Made by a program: the position numbers and the translations under genes
Source: JAJFFW01 sp963922595
GTDB lineage: Bacteria; Pseudomonadota; Alphaproteobacteria; Caulobacterales; Parvularculaceae
Length of the DNA stretch: 64,000 nucleotides
Reading direction: 5' to 3'
Assembly: GCA_963922595.1 (NCBI GenBank)
Contig: CAWUIM010000005.1
Location: 1-64,000 of the forward strand
Shown: piece after piece, positions 1 to 8,519 of the stretch
Layout of the letters: each line of letters begins with the position of its first letter
How positions within the stretch are numbered: the first letter of the stretch is position 1
The notes under the pieces: generated by a model
The model's database searches: none
What the model saw: the letters and a program-made list of their open reading frames with translations, nothing else
What the model was told of the DNA's origin: nothing

Positions 1-235
1 CAGCGCTTTCAGAAGTTTGGGAGACGTTTTTACCACACGGCCTGGCGGTGCCCCTGGCGCAGATGGTCGGCCCACGCCTTGTAGGCGCCCCCCTGCCCGA
101 TCCCGCTTCTGACATTGCCACGCGCCTGTTGTTGCTCTCGACCGTGTCCGACGGGACGACGCTCGACCTGCCGCAAGACTGGCAAACCACGGATCCGGTC
201 TTGGCCTTCGCCCTGCGCCTGGCACGCGACATGCC
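1..235 (+). other. Unidentified open frame, cut by window edge
   Basis: The third forward frame is open from the window edge and reads a protein-like stretch (for example LAQMVGPRLVGAPLPDPAS and LAFALRLARDMPG), rich in Leu, Ala and Pro. I do not recognise the family. It does not match the part of glycerol kinase that should precede the kinase fragment beginning at about 236: no frame shows the usual glycerol kinase sugar-binding segment (VPAFTGLGAP-like). The frame runs on to a stop at 372-374, but downstream of about 235 it is only an out-of-frame reading of the kinase. It may be part of another gene joined to a glpK remnant by deletion, or an assembly join. Confidence 0.3.
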
Positions 236-607
236 GGGCGCGCCGCCCTCGCCCGCGCGGCGCTGGAGTCGGTCGCCTATCAAACCGTCGATCTCATGTC
301 GGCGATCAAGGCAGATGGGCTGGAGCCCGCATCCTTGCGCGTCGACGGCGGCATGGTCGCCAATAACTGGATGACGCAGTTTCTCGCCGACACGCTCAAT
401 ATCAGCGTCGAACGCCCGACAATCATGGAAACGACAGCCCTCGGCGCAGCCTATCTCGCGGGGCTTCAGGTTGGGCTTTATCAAGATACGGATGAAATCG
501 CGGGCCTGTGGCGGCGCGAGGCGCGGTTCGATCCGAAGATGGCCGCATCGGAGCGTGATGCGTTGCTCGCCGGTTGGCGCAAAGCGGTGGAGCGCACGCT
601 CCTTTAG
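236..607 (+). pseudogene. glpK: Glycerol kinase C-terminal fragment (FGGY family)
   Basis: The second forward frame reads RAALARAALESVAYQTVDL, then LRVDGGMVANNWMTQFLAD, then ETTALGAAYLAGLQVG. These are the classic C-terminal FGGY-kinase blocks of glycerol kinase, which phosphorylates glycerol to sn-glycerol-3-phosphate. About 120 residues remain of a usual ~500. The frame is closed by a TGA at 110-112 and has no glycerol kinase sequence before about 236, so the 5' part is missing or lies across a rearrangement. An internal ATG at 296 could at most give a 103-residue piece. The fragment ends 36 bp before the alpha-galactosidase and probably belonged to the same operon. The identity is clear. 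Whether the break is biological or an assembly error is not. Confidence 0.75.
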
Positions 608-643
608 ACCCCGGCGGCGCCTTTAGATCTTGCTACGCAAATA

Positions 644-2800
644 ATGAGTGCGATTATGGCTGATCCTTTCTCCAACTTTTTTCTGCACGGCGCTGCGGCG
701 TCAGTGCTCATCCATGCGCCGACGGGCGAACCGCCTCTCATCGCCTATTGGGGCGCGCGTATCGACGATAAAACCGATCCGGACGCCCTCATGCGCTTGC
801 GCGCGCGCCAGGGGGCGCAGGGCGGCGCATTTGTAGAAGTGCCGGCTTCTCTCTCGTGCGAAGCCGGGACCGGGTATCTGGGTCCCTCCGGCCTTCAGCT
901 TCATCGCGACGGCAAGAATTGGGCGCCGACGCTAAAGGTCGTGAGCGCCGATCAGAATGGCGATCAACTCGCCATTGTTTGCGCCGATCCCGCCCATGGG
1001 GTCCGCGCCACTTATCAGTTTTCAATCGATGCCGCGTCCGACGTGGTGCGCATACAAACCGCCTTTGAAAACACCGGCGACACGCGATTAACCGTGAACT
1101 GGGCGTCCGTCGTCTGTCTCCGCACGCCGCCTGACTTATCGGAAATCCTGACCTTTTCCGGGCGCTGGTCCGGTGAATTCCAAACGGATCGGGGCCCGTT
1201 GCGTCAGGGCGGATACTTCTCAGAGAACTTGCGCGGTCGTACGTCCCATGATCGATCGCCGAGCTTTATTCTGTGCGCGCCGCATACGACTGAATGCGGC
1301 GGGCCATGCTTCGGCGCGCATCTCGGCTGGAGCGGCAATCACCGTATGCGTGTTGATACGCTGGCCGACGGGCGACGCATCATGCAGGCGGGCGAATGTT
1401 TTGTTCCCGGGGAAATGCGCCTTGAGCCTGGCGACGTTTACGAGACGCCGACGCTCTATTGCCAATATTCCGCAAACGGCCTTTCCGATCTGTCGCAAGG
1501 ATTCCACAACTTTTACAACACGCATCTGAAAGACAAACGCGTCGGATCGCGCCCTCGCCCTGTGCATTACAACACGTGGGAAGGCATCTATTTCGACCAT
1601 AAGCCAGCCGAACTGATGAAGCTGGCGGACGCCGCCGCCGACATCGGCGCCGAGCGGTTTGTGCTTGACGATGGCTGGTTCAAGGCGCGTCGTCATGATC
1701 AGGCCGGGCTCGGCGATTGGGTTGTCGACCGGACCGTTTATCCCGACGGGCTGCAACCGCTCATCGATTATGTGCGCGGCAAAGGCATGGAATTCGGCTT
1801 GTGGGTCGAGCCGGAGATGGTCAATGAAGACAGCGACCTCTTCCGCGCGCATCCCGATTGGGTGCTGGGCGCGCCCCCGGCGCCGCCGATCCCCTTCCGG
1901 CACCAGCTTGTCCTTGACCTGACGCGCCCGGAGGCGGCGGCGCATATTTTCGACCAGCTCGACGCCATCCTCAGAGAACATGACGGCATCGCCTACCTGA
2001 AATGGGATATGAACCGCGATGTCAGCCATCCGGGCGGGGCCGACGGAAGCCCTGCGATCCATCGCCAGACACGGTCCGTCTATGCGCTGATTGATCGGCT
2101 ACGTGCGGCGCACCCTTCCGTCGAGATCGAAAGCTGTTCGTCCGGCGGGGCGCGCGCTGATTACGGCGTGCTTGAACGGACGGACAGAATATGGACGTCT
2201 GATTCCAACGATGCGCTCGACCGACAAATGATCCAGCGCGGCGCGTCCTTCTTCTTTCCCCTGAGCGTACTCGGCGCCCATGTGGGCCCGCGCGAGTGTC
2301 ACATCACTGGCCGGACGCTCTCAATGGCGCTACGGGCGGCGACGGCTTTCTTCGGGCATATGGGTGTTGAGGCGAACCTCTTGACGATGGATGACGCCGA
2401 CCGCGACGTTCTCAAAAAAGCGATCGCTCTTTACAAGGAACACCGCGCGCTTCTTCACAGCGGCGATTTTGTCCGGCTCGACGGCCCGAAACATCAAAAT
2501 GCGGTGGGAGTCGTCGCACAAGATAAACGCGCGGCGCTTTATTCAGTGGCGATGACGGGTTCTATCCCGGAGATCTTACCGGGGGTTCTTCACTTCCCGG
2601 CGCTCGACCCGACGCTTGAGTATCAACTGCGGGTCGTCTGGCCCACGGAGATCAAGACGCCGCCGCCCCATCGCCTCGAGGAAAGCGGGCTCATGGGCGA
2701 TGGCTACCGCGCGCGGGGCGACCTGCTCATGAATGTGGGACTGCAACTGCCGCTGCTTAACCCCGAGACCTGCCTGATCTTTGAAGCGACAGCGCTCTGA
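644..2800 (+). CDS. Alpha-galactosidase, GH36 family
   Basis: This 718-residue protein has the length and motifs of bacterial GH36 alpha-galactosidases, which release terminal alpha-galactose from oligosaccharides or galactosyl-glycerols. Family motifs seen are FVLDDGWF (start of the TIM barrel), GLWVEPEMVN, KWDMNRD with predicted nucleophile Asp455, and WTSDSNDALDRQ with predicted acid/base Asp520. An N-terminal beta-sandwich and a C-terminal beta domain flank the barrel, as is normal. I see no signal peptide, so it is probably cytoplasmic and acts on imported substrate. It follows the glpK remnant by 36 bp and converges on the symporter gene with only 13 bp between them. With galK and galT nearby, the released galactose would enter the Leloir pathway. 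Confidence 0.93.
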   Translation: MSAIMADPFSNFFLHGAAASVLIHAPTGEPPLIAYWGARIDDKTDPDALMRLRARQGAQGGAFVEVPASLSCEAGTGYLGPSGLQLHRDGKNWAPTLKVVSADQNGDQLAIVCADPAHGVRATYQFSIDAASDVVRIQTAFENTGDTRLTVNWASVVCLRTPPDLSEILTFSGRWSGEFQTDRGPLRQGGYFSENLRGRTSHDRSPSFILCAPHTTECGGPCFGAHLGWSGNHRMRVDTLADGRRIMQAGECFVPGEMRLEPGDVYETPTLYCQYSANGLSDLSQGFHNFYNTHLKDKRVGSRPRPVHYNTWEGIYFDHKPAELMKLADAAADIGAERFVLDDGWFKARRHDQAGLGDWVVDRTVYPDGLQPLIDYVRGKGMEFGLWVEPEMVNEDSDLFRAHPDWVLGAPPAPPIPFRHQLVLDLTRPEAAAHIFDQLDAILREHDGIAYLKWDMNRDVSHPGGADGSPAIHRQTRSVYALIDRLRAAHPSVEIESCSSGGARADYGVLERTDRIWTSDSNDALDRQMIQRGASFFFPLSVLGAHVGPRECHITGRTLSMALRAATAFFGHMGVEANLLTMDDADRDVLKKAIALYKEHRALLHSGDFVRLDGPKHQNAVGVVAQDKRAALYSVAMTGSIPEILPGVLHFPALDPTLEYQLRVVWPTEIKTPPPHRLEESGLMGDGYRARGDLLMNVGLQLPLLNPETCLIFEATAL

Positions 2801-2813
2801 CGCGGTCGCTTCT

Positions 2814-4274
2814 TTATTCAGCAGGCGCCGGCGCGCCGCCGCTGATCGCCAGTTCTGCTTTTCGCCCAAAGACGATCAGGTTCACCAAAAGCGACAGGCT
2901 CACCGCGAATATCAGTGTGATGAACATCGCATGGATGAAGTGAAGCGGGAACGGCAACGTCTCGGTCATCCAATCGGAGCGCAGCGTCGCGTATAGCGCG
3001 ACGCCGCCAATCACCCCGCTCATAGCGGCGCGCGCGTCGATATTTCGAAACGCCAGACCGACGATGAACGCCGACAGGATCGGCATCGAGAGATATCCAT
3101 ACCACTCCTGAACCGTGTTGATGATGCTTTCTTTAGACGCGAAAACCGGAACAAGAGCGATCGCCATCAATGTCATGGCGATCGAGACAATGCCGCTGAG
3201 GCGCGGCACGCTTTTCGGCTTCCCCACATAGGCTTCATGCAAGTCGCAAACATAAAGCGCAGCGGACGCGTTCAGGATACTGTTGAATGTCGTGAGCACG
3301 GCCGCGGCGATCGCCGCCGCGAAAACCCCTGAAAGCGCCGGCGGGAGGATATCGCCCACAATCATGCCATAGGCTGCATCGTCAACATCCCCATAGAGCT
3401 TGAAAGCCACAATGCCAGGGACGGTCACGATTATCGGCACGATCAGAAGGCGTATCCCGGCGGCGGCCATAACGCCTTTTTGGGCCTCTTTGATATTCGG
3501 CGCCGCCATGGCGCGCTGGGTGATCGTCTGGTTCGTGCTCCAGTAAAAGGTCTGAATAAAGATCATCCCTGTAAGCAATGTGTGCCAGGGTATGGGAGAC
3601 TCAGTCGATCCGATCAGCGTCAAACGCTCTGCGGGGATGCCGCTCAGATCAAAGTTAATCGCTTTCAGCGCCAGAAACACAACGAGCAGCGCCAGGGACA
3701 GGATCAACACCCCGCTATAGGTGTCCGACACCGCAACGGCGCGTAAGCCCCCGAGGATCGCGTAGGCCGCGCCCACAATCGCAAAGGTGATGGCGATCGC
3801 CATAATTGGTACGTCCACATTGGCCATGGACTTCAGGAACAAAGAGCCGCCATAGAGGATCGCCGGGAGGAAGATGAAGATATTGCCGAGGAGAAACAGA
3901 ACCGAAATCAATGCGCGAATATGTTTGTCGCCATATTTCTTCTGCAATAGCTCAGTCGTCGTCGTGCAATCGTTCCGGTAATAGATGGGCAGAAAAATGA
4001 AGGCTAGAATGAACAATCCGCAAACAGCCGCAAGCTCCCACCACGCCAGCAACAGCATCTGATTGCCGTTCATACCGATCAATTGATCCGTAGAAAGATT
4101 TGTAAGCGTGATCGATCCGGCGACGAAATACCAACTGAGGCCCCCGTTCGCGAGGAAATAGTCGTGTCCGGAACTGCGATCCCCCGCCACAGCGCGCCGA
4201 CACTGCAGATATGTCAAGAAACCAATAAGGGCTGTAATCGCCACGAAGACGCCAGCCTGAACGGGATTGACCAT
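2814..4274 (-). CDS. Sodium:solute symporter (SSS/SGLT family)
   Basis: A 486-residue polytopic inner-membrane protein with about 13-14 hydrophobic segments. SGLT-type features include FLANGGLSWYFVAGSITLTNLS near the start and an AYAILGGLRAVAVSDTYSG segment in the middle. The family takes up sugars or other solutes with sodium. The location between an alpha-galactosidase and galK suggests a galactoside or galactose substrate, which is inference. The gene lies downstream of galT-galK on the same strand but has its own upstream operator-like palindrome (4331-4347), so it may be expressed both by read-through and from its own promoter. Confidence 0.88.
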   Translation of the reverse strand: MVNPVQAGVFVAITALIGFLTYLQCRRAVAGDRSSGHDYFLANGGLSWYFVAGSITLTNLSTDQLIGMNGNQMLLLAWWELAAVCGLFILAFIFLPIYYRNDCTTTTELLQKKYGDKHIRALISVLFLLGNIFIFLPAILYGGSLFLKSMANVDVPIMAIAITFAIVGAAYAILGGLRAVAVSDTYSGVLILSLALLVVFLALKAINFDLSGIPAERLTLIGSTESPIPWHTLLTGMIFIQTFYWSTNQTITQRAMAAPNIKEAQKGVMAAAGIRLLIVPIIVTVPGIVAFKLYGDVDDAAYGMIVGDILPPALSGVFAAAIAAAVLTTFNSILNASAALYVCDLHEAYVGKPKSVPRLSGIVSIAMTLMAIALVPVFASKESIINTVQEWYGYLSMPILSAFIVGLAFRNIDARAAMSGVIGGVALYATLRSDWMTETLPFPLHFIHAMFITLIFAVSLSLLVNLIVFGRKAELAISGGAPAPAE

Positions 4275-4330
4275 TTATGTTCCCTCGCCTCGACTCATTC
4301 TTTTTCCGGCGACGCTAAAGCACTGCGCGA

Positions 4331-4347
4331 TGTTCGTAAACGAAAAC
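4331..4347. promoter_or_regulatory. GlpR/DeoR-like operator upstream of the symporter
   Basis: TGTTCGTAAACGAAAAC lies 57 bp before the symporter start and just past the end of galK. It closely resembles the glp repressor operator of enterobacteria (WATGTTCGWT-AWCGAACATW). A related site occurs before glpD at 35154-35170 and a weaker one before galT at 6625-6640. A DeoR-family repressor is therefore the likely reader; its gene is not in the window. Confidence 0.5.
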
Positions 4348-4363
4348 TTCTAGCGGTGCGGCG

Positions 4364-5428
4364 TCAGCCGATAAAACGCGTATTGGGAAACTCGCTGGTC
4401 ATCGTGTCGACCCAGCCTTGCAGCGCCGCCGCCGGAACGCAGGCGACGATGCAGCCGCCGAAACCGCCGCCGGTAAGCCGCGCTCCGAGAGCTCCAGCAT
4501 GGAGCGCATAATCAGCGATCCGGTCGATCTCCGGCGTCGACATTTCGAAGTCATCGCGCATGGACGCATGGCTTTCTGTCATGAGCGCGCCAAAGGTTTC
4601 CATATCGCCAGAGGTTAACGCATCGATCGCCTTCAAGACACGGTGGTGTTCCGTATAGACATGGCGCGCACGCCGGTCGCCCGGCGGCGGCGCATCACCG
4701 ATCTTTGCTGCCTGCCCGGCGCTCATCAAACACAAAGCCGGAGCGTCCAGAAATTTTGCAGCCGCCTCACTCTCGCGCCGCCTTTCCGCATATCGCCCGT
4801 CCTCAAGCTTACGCGTGACGCCTGAATGCAAAACCGCGAAATGGTGCGATGACGGAAGGTTGATCACGGAATAGGCGAGCGTATGGGTGTCGAGCGCAAG
4901 GGCCTGGCCCTGCGCGGTCATGGCGACCGCCATCTGGTCCATAATACCGCACGGCATGCCGATGAATTCATGCTCCACCTGCTGAGCCCATCGCGCCACC
5001 TGCACATTATCGATCGCCGCGCCATGTGCGGCCAAACACGCTTTGATCGTCGCAACGATCACGGCGGCGGAGGACGACAAGCCGGCGCCATGGGGAATAT
5101 CGCTTTCCACAGCGACGCGCATGGGTCCCTCAGCAAGGCCGAGCCGCCGCAAAAGCTGGAGCGCGCCCGCCACATAGTCTGACCAATGACCATCCGACGG
5201 TGCGTCGAGCGCCCGCTTCACGGTTTCATCAAACCGTTCCGCATGGATTTCGTCCACATCGCCGCGCGCCGCCCCAACAGCGACCGCAGCTTCGCGCGCA
5301 ATCGCCGTGGGGAGCACCATTCCACCTTGATAATCAAGATGTTCGCCAATGAGGTTCATACGGCCGTTCGCGCGTCCAATGGCCGCCGGCGGCGCCTTAA
5401 ACTCCGTCTCAAATCGCTCTTCGATCAT
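4364..5428 (-). CDS. galK: Galactokinase
   Basis: A 354-residue GHMP-family kinase that phosphorylates alpha-D-galactose to galactose-1-phosphate. The galactokinase signature GRMNLIGEHLDYQGG is near the N terminus, the ATP loop GAGLSSSAAV is in the middle, and the third GHMP motif LTGGGFGGCIVA is near the C terminus. Asn replaces the usual Val just before the signature (GRANGRMNLIGEH), a minor variation. The start overlaps the galT stop by four bases (ATGA), showing translational coupling. Length is slightly under the usual 380, with all catalytic blocks present. Confidence 0.95.
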   Translation of the reverse strand: MIEERFETEFKAPPAAIGRANGRMNLIGEHLDYQGGMVLPTAIAREAAVAVGAARGDVDEIHAERFDETVKRALDAPSDGHWSDYVAGALQLLRRLGLAEGPMRVAVESDIPHGAGLSSSAAVIVATIKACLAAHGAAIDNVQVARWAQQVEHEFIGMPCGIMDQMAVAMTAQGQALALDTHTLAYSVINLPSSHHFAVLHSGVTRKLEDGRYAERRRESEAAAKFLDAPALCLMSAGQAAKIGDAPPPGDRRARHVYTEHHRVLKAIDALTSGDMETFGALMTESHASMRDDFEMSTPEIDRIADYALHAGALGARLTGGGFGGCIVACVPAAALQGWVDTMTSEFPNTRFIG

Positions 5429-6513
5429 GACAGTTCCCGAAAACGCCGCGCGGTCTCCTCCGGCGCCACATCGACCGTAAAGAGCCCGGTCGCCTGTTCC
5501 ACAGACGCCAGATATTTGATTTTGTCAGGCGCGCGCAACAACGGATAAAATTGCGCGGTAAAATGCCAGTTCGGATGGTCCCCGGCCGGCGCCGCATGCA
5601 GGCTCAGCATGTACGGCGTGTCGCGTCCAAAGAAAGAATCGTATCGCCGCGTCACGTCGCTGAGGAGGTGCGCGAAGCCGGAAAGCTCCGCATCACTCAT
5701 ATCTTCCAGGCGCTGGCGGCGCTGTAAAGGCGCAATCCAGATTTCGTAGGGAAACCGGGCGAATGGCGGCGCGAACGCGATAACGCCGTTTTCATCGGCG
5801 ACGCCGAAATCATGGCGCCACTCAGCGAGGTTCTTCGACAGATCGAAGCCTTCCGCAAAACTCTTCGCCGCATTCATTTGCGCGGCAGGTACAACGGGAA
5901 ACGCATAAATCTGTCCATGCGGGTGGAGCAGCGTCACGCCAACCTCTTCGCCGCGGTTTTCAAAGGGCAACACGAACGCCGCGCCATTTTTGTAGAGCGC
6001 CGCGTACCGATCAATCCACGCATGGGTGAGCAACTCGCGTCTCGTCTGCGAGAGCGTCGCGAGATTGCCCGTCGGCTCGCTGGTGTAAACAACCACATCG
6101 CAACGCCCTCGCGCCGCTTGCGTCTGAACCCCCTCGAGCGCCCCGGAAACGGCGCCGCTGCCGGCGCTAAAACTCGGAAACCGGTTTTCAAAGATCGCAA
6201 TGTCGAAAGCAGTGAATGGTATTTCCGTCGCCGGCCCTCCAGCGAGCGTCGGCGCCAGCGGATCGTCCGCCGCCGACGGTTTGAAGGTGCGGTTTTGGCG
6301 GCCTGACGCATAGACCGCCCACTCTCGGCGTAGCGGATGCCAGCGCATATGCGCCTGTTTCGGCCCGCCATCGAGCATCTCGGAAGCTGGCGATTCCTTA
6401 TGTTTTTCAAAGCCGTAAAGCATCACGTCCCGCCCGTCAGGCTTGGTGAAGATACGGCGATGAACGCTGCGCCCGGCGCACTTTCGTTTTAGAATATCGT
6501 GGCGATTCTCCAT
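5425..6513 (-). CDS. galT: Galactose-1-phosphate uridylyltransferase
   Basis: Transfers UMP from UDP-glucose to galactose-1-phosphate. The active-site block TLLHPHGQIYAFP is present; the second His of HPH is the nucleophile that carries UMP. The paired Cys that bind zinc in E. coli GalT near its residue 52 are absent here (RTFKPSAADDPLAPT occupies that place), as in other zinc-free members. The frame is open to a TTG at 6552, but the first ATG is at 6513 (362 residues) and another at 6423 would bring the HPH position closer to that of E. coli. The start is therefore uncertain. It is first in a galT-galK unit transcribed away from the atu-like operon. No galE is seen. Confidence 0.92.
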   Translation of the reverse strand: MENRHDILKRKCAGRSVHRRIFTKPDGRDVMLYGFEKHKESPASEMLDGGPKQAHMRWHPLRREWAVYASGRQNRTFKPSAADDPLAPTLAGGPATEIPFTAFDIAIFENRFPSFSAGSGAVSGALEGVQTQAARGRCDVVVYTSEPTGNLATLSQTRRELLTHAWIDRYAALYKNGAAFVLPFENRGEEVGVTLLHPHGQIYAFPVVPAAQMNAAKSFAEGFDLSKNLAEWRHDFGVADENGVIAFAPPFARFPYEIWIAPLQRRQRLEDMSDAELSGFAHLLSDVTRRYDSFFGRDTPYMLSLHAAPAGDHPNWHFTAQFYPLLRAPDKIKYLASVEQATGLFTVDVAPEETARRFRELS

Positions 6514-6624
6514 GCGCGAAATAGAACGGCGCTGGTCGGGTTTTTCAACCAAAATGTTTGGGCCGGCAGTGAATTTTGTGACTGGTTCGCGCCTGCGTAA
6601 ATGCGTGCGCGAACTGCCGAAGAA

Positions 6625-6640
6625 TGTTCATAAACAAGAC
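6625..6640. promoter_or_regulatory. Weak GlpR-like operator upstream of galT
   Basis: TGTTCATAAACAAGAC is a degenerate copy of the operator at 4331-4347 (TTCATAAACAAG against TTCGTAAACGAA). It lies 112 bp before the proposed galT start, in the divergent galT/atuA-like promoter region. The similarity is visible but imperfect. Confidence 0.3.
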
Positions 6641-6701
6641 CGGGCGCCCTAGTCTTTCGCCAAACTGACAAGCCGCCGTCCGCGCATCGAGAGTTTTATT
6701 T

Positions 6702-8519
6702 ATGCCCACATCAGCCTCGCCTGCAAAACCTCTGCGGATCGGCGGCGCGAGCGGTTATTGGGGCGAAAGCGCGATGGCGACGCCGCAATTGCTGGCGGCG
6801 AGCGGTCTCGATTATATCGTCTACGATTATCTCGCCGAGATCACGATGTCGATCATGGCGCGCGCACGCCAAAAAGATCCCAAGGCCGGTTACGCCACGG
6901 ATTTCATCACCGGCGTTTTGAAACCAAATCTTCCGGAGATCGCAAAACAAGGCGTCAAGCTCATCGCCAACGCGGGCGGCGTGAACCCGGAAGCGTGCGC
7001 CGCCGCAGCTGAAGCGGCGATCAAGGAGGCGGGTCTCTCGCTGAAAGTCGCCGTCGTCATCGGCGACGATTTAATCGCACGCAAAGAAGACATCGCCGAG
7101 AGCGCGCCGAGCGAAATGTTCTCTGGCGACTCACTGCCGCCAGCGGAAAAAATTGCAAGCATTAACGCCTATCTCGGCGCCTTTCCAATCGCCGCGGCGC
7201 TCGGCGCCGGCGCCGACATCGTCATTACAGGGCGCTGTGTCGACAGCGCCGTCACGCTTGGCGCCTGTATTCATCATTTCGGCTGGCGCGCCGACCAATG
7301 GGACCTCCTCGCAAGCGGGTCGCTGGCGGGTCATATTCTGGAGTGCGGGCCCCAGGCGACGGGCGGCAACTTCACTGACTGGGAGGACGCAGGCGATATC
7401 GCGGCAATCGGTTACCCCATCGCCGATATCGCTGCGGACGGATCGTTCACCGTCTCGAAGCCGGAAGGCACAGGCGGCGTCGTCAATGTGGGAACCGTGT
7501 CGGAGCAAATGCTCTACGAGATCGGCGACCCTCAGGCCTATATTCTGCCCGACGTTGTTTGTGATTTTTCAGGCGTCACGATTACGCAAGAAGGTCAGGA
7601 TCGCGTTTCTGTATCGCCCGCACGCGGATATCCGGCGCCGTCCACATATAAGACGTGCCTGACCTATGAGGACGGGTATCGCGCGGGCCTCGTTCTACCT
7701 TTCTACGGATTCGACGCTGACAAGAAAGCGCGAAAATTCGGTGAGGCCGCGTTCGCGCGCACGCGCGCCATCATGAGACGCTTTAACGCCGGCGATTTTT
7801 CCGAGACCAGCATGGAAGTGCTCGGCGCTGAAAGTCAGTATGGGGACTTCGCAGAGATTTTCGGGGCCCGCGAAGTGGTCTTGAAAATTGCGGCGCGCCA
7901 CCACAGCGCCATGGGCGTCGGTCTCCTTCTAAAGGAAATGGCTGGGCTTGGCCTTGCAACGCCGCCGGGCCTTTCCGGCTTTTCTTTTGGTCGTCCGAAA
8001 CCGTCGCCCGTCGTCCGGCTATTTTCCTATTTGACGCCGAAAGAAGATGTTTTTGTTTCCGTAAAAAGCGGCGGTGCGACGATCGATATTCCGCCGGCGC
8101 CGCCCGCCGACCCCGTTGCGCCCGTGCGCGCAGCGCCGCCGCCAGCGCCCGATGCCGGCGAGATGGTGGACGTCCCGCTTATCAAGCTCGCCTGGGCGCG
8201 CTCTGGCGACAAGGGCGACAAGGCCAACATCGGCGTGATCGCACGCCATGCGGACTATTATCCTTATCTGTGGGCGGCGCTTGATGAAGCCAGCGTCGCT
8301 AAACGCTTCGCCCATTTCATCGAGGGCGGCGCCGACAGCGCGAAGGTTCACCGCTTTCCCCTGCCCGGCGCAAACGCCATCAACTTTCTCATTGACGATG
8401 TGCTCGGCGGCGGCGGCGTCGCCTCTATTCGCAGCGATCCGCAGGGCAAAGGTTATGCGCAGCTTCTTCTTGCGCACCCCATTCCCGTTCCAGTTTCCAT
8501 GGCCAAGGCGATTTCATGA
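6702..8519 (+). CDS. atuA: AtuA-like protein (DUF1446 plus C-terminal ferredoxin-fold domain)
   Basis: A 605-residue protein with an N-terminal DUF1446 domain (IGGASGYWGES at the start, GADIVITGRCVDSAVTLGA further in, ending about residue 455). A Pro/Ala linker rich in PPAPPADP follows, then a C-terminal AtuA-like domain of about 110 residues starting LIKLAWARSGDKGDKANIGV. AtuA is required for acyclic terpene (citronellol/geraniol) use in Pseudomonas, but its biochemical activity is not settled. The last four bases overlap the start of the carboxylase beta gene (ATGA), so the two are translated together. It heads a five-gene operon. The gene symbol follows the family; the pathway here may instead be another branched acyl-CoA route. 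Confidence 0.85.
   Translation: MPTSASPAKPLRIGGASGYWGESAMATPQLLAASGLDYIVYDYLAEITMSIMARARQKDPKAGYATDFITGVLKPNLPEIAKQGVKLIANAGGVNPEACAAAAEAAIKEAGLSLKVAVVIGDDLIARKEDIAESAPSEMFSGDSLPPAEKIASINAYLGAFPIAAALGAGADIVITGRCVDSAVTLGACIHHFGWRADQWDLLASGSLAGHILECGPQATGGNFTDWEDAGDIAAIGYPIADIAADGSFTVSKPEGTGGVVNVGTVSEQMLYEIGDPQAYILPDVVCDFSGVTITQEGQDRVSVSPARGYPAPSTYKTCLTYEDGYRAGLVLPFYGFDADKKARKFGEAAFARTRAIMRRFNAGDFSETSMEVLGAESQYGDFAEIFGAREVVLKIAARHHSAMGVGLLLKEMAGLGLATPPGLSGFSFGRPKPSPVVRLFSYLTPKEDVFVSVKSGGATIDIPPAPPADPVAPVRAAPPPAPDAGEMVDVPLIKLAWARSGDKGDKANIGVIARHADYYPYLWAALDEASVAKRFAHFIEGGADSAKVHRFPLPGANAINFLIDDVLGGGGVASIRSDPQGKGYAQLLLAHPIPVPVSMAKAIS

Noticed and set aside
1220..2062. 280-codon open frame on the minus strand
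   Set aside because: It is antisense to the alpha-galactosidase catalytic barrel, whose motifs are unambiguous; long shadow frames are common at this GC content.
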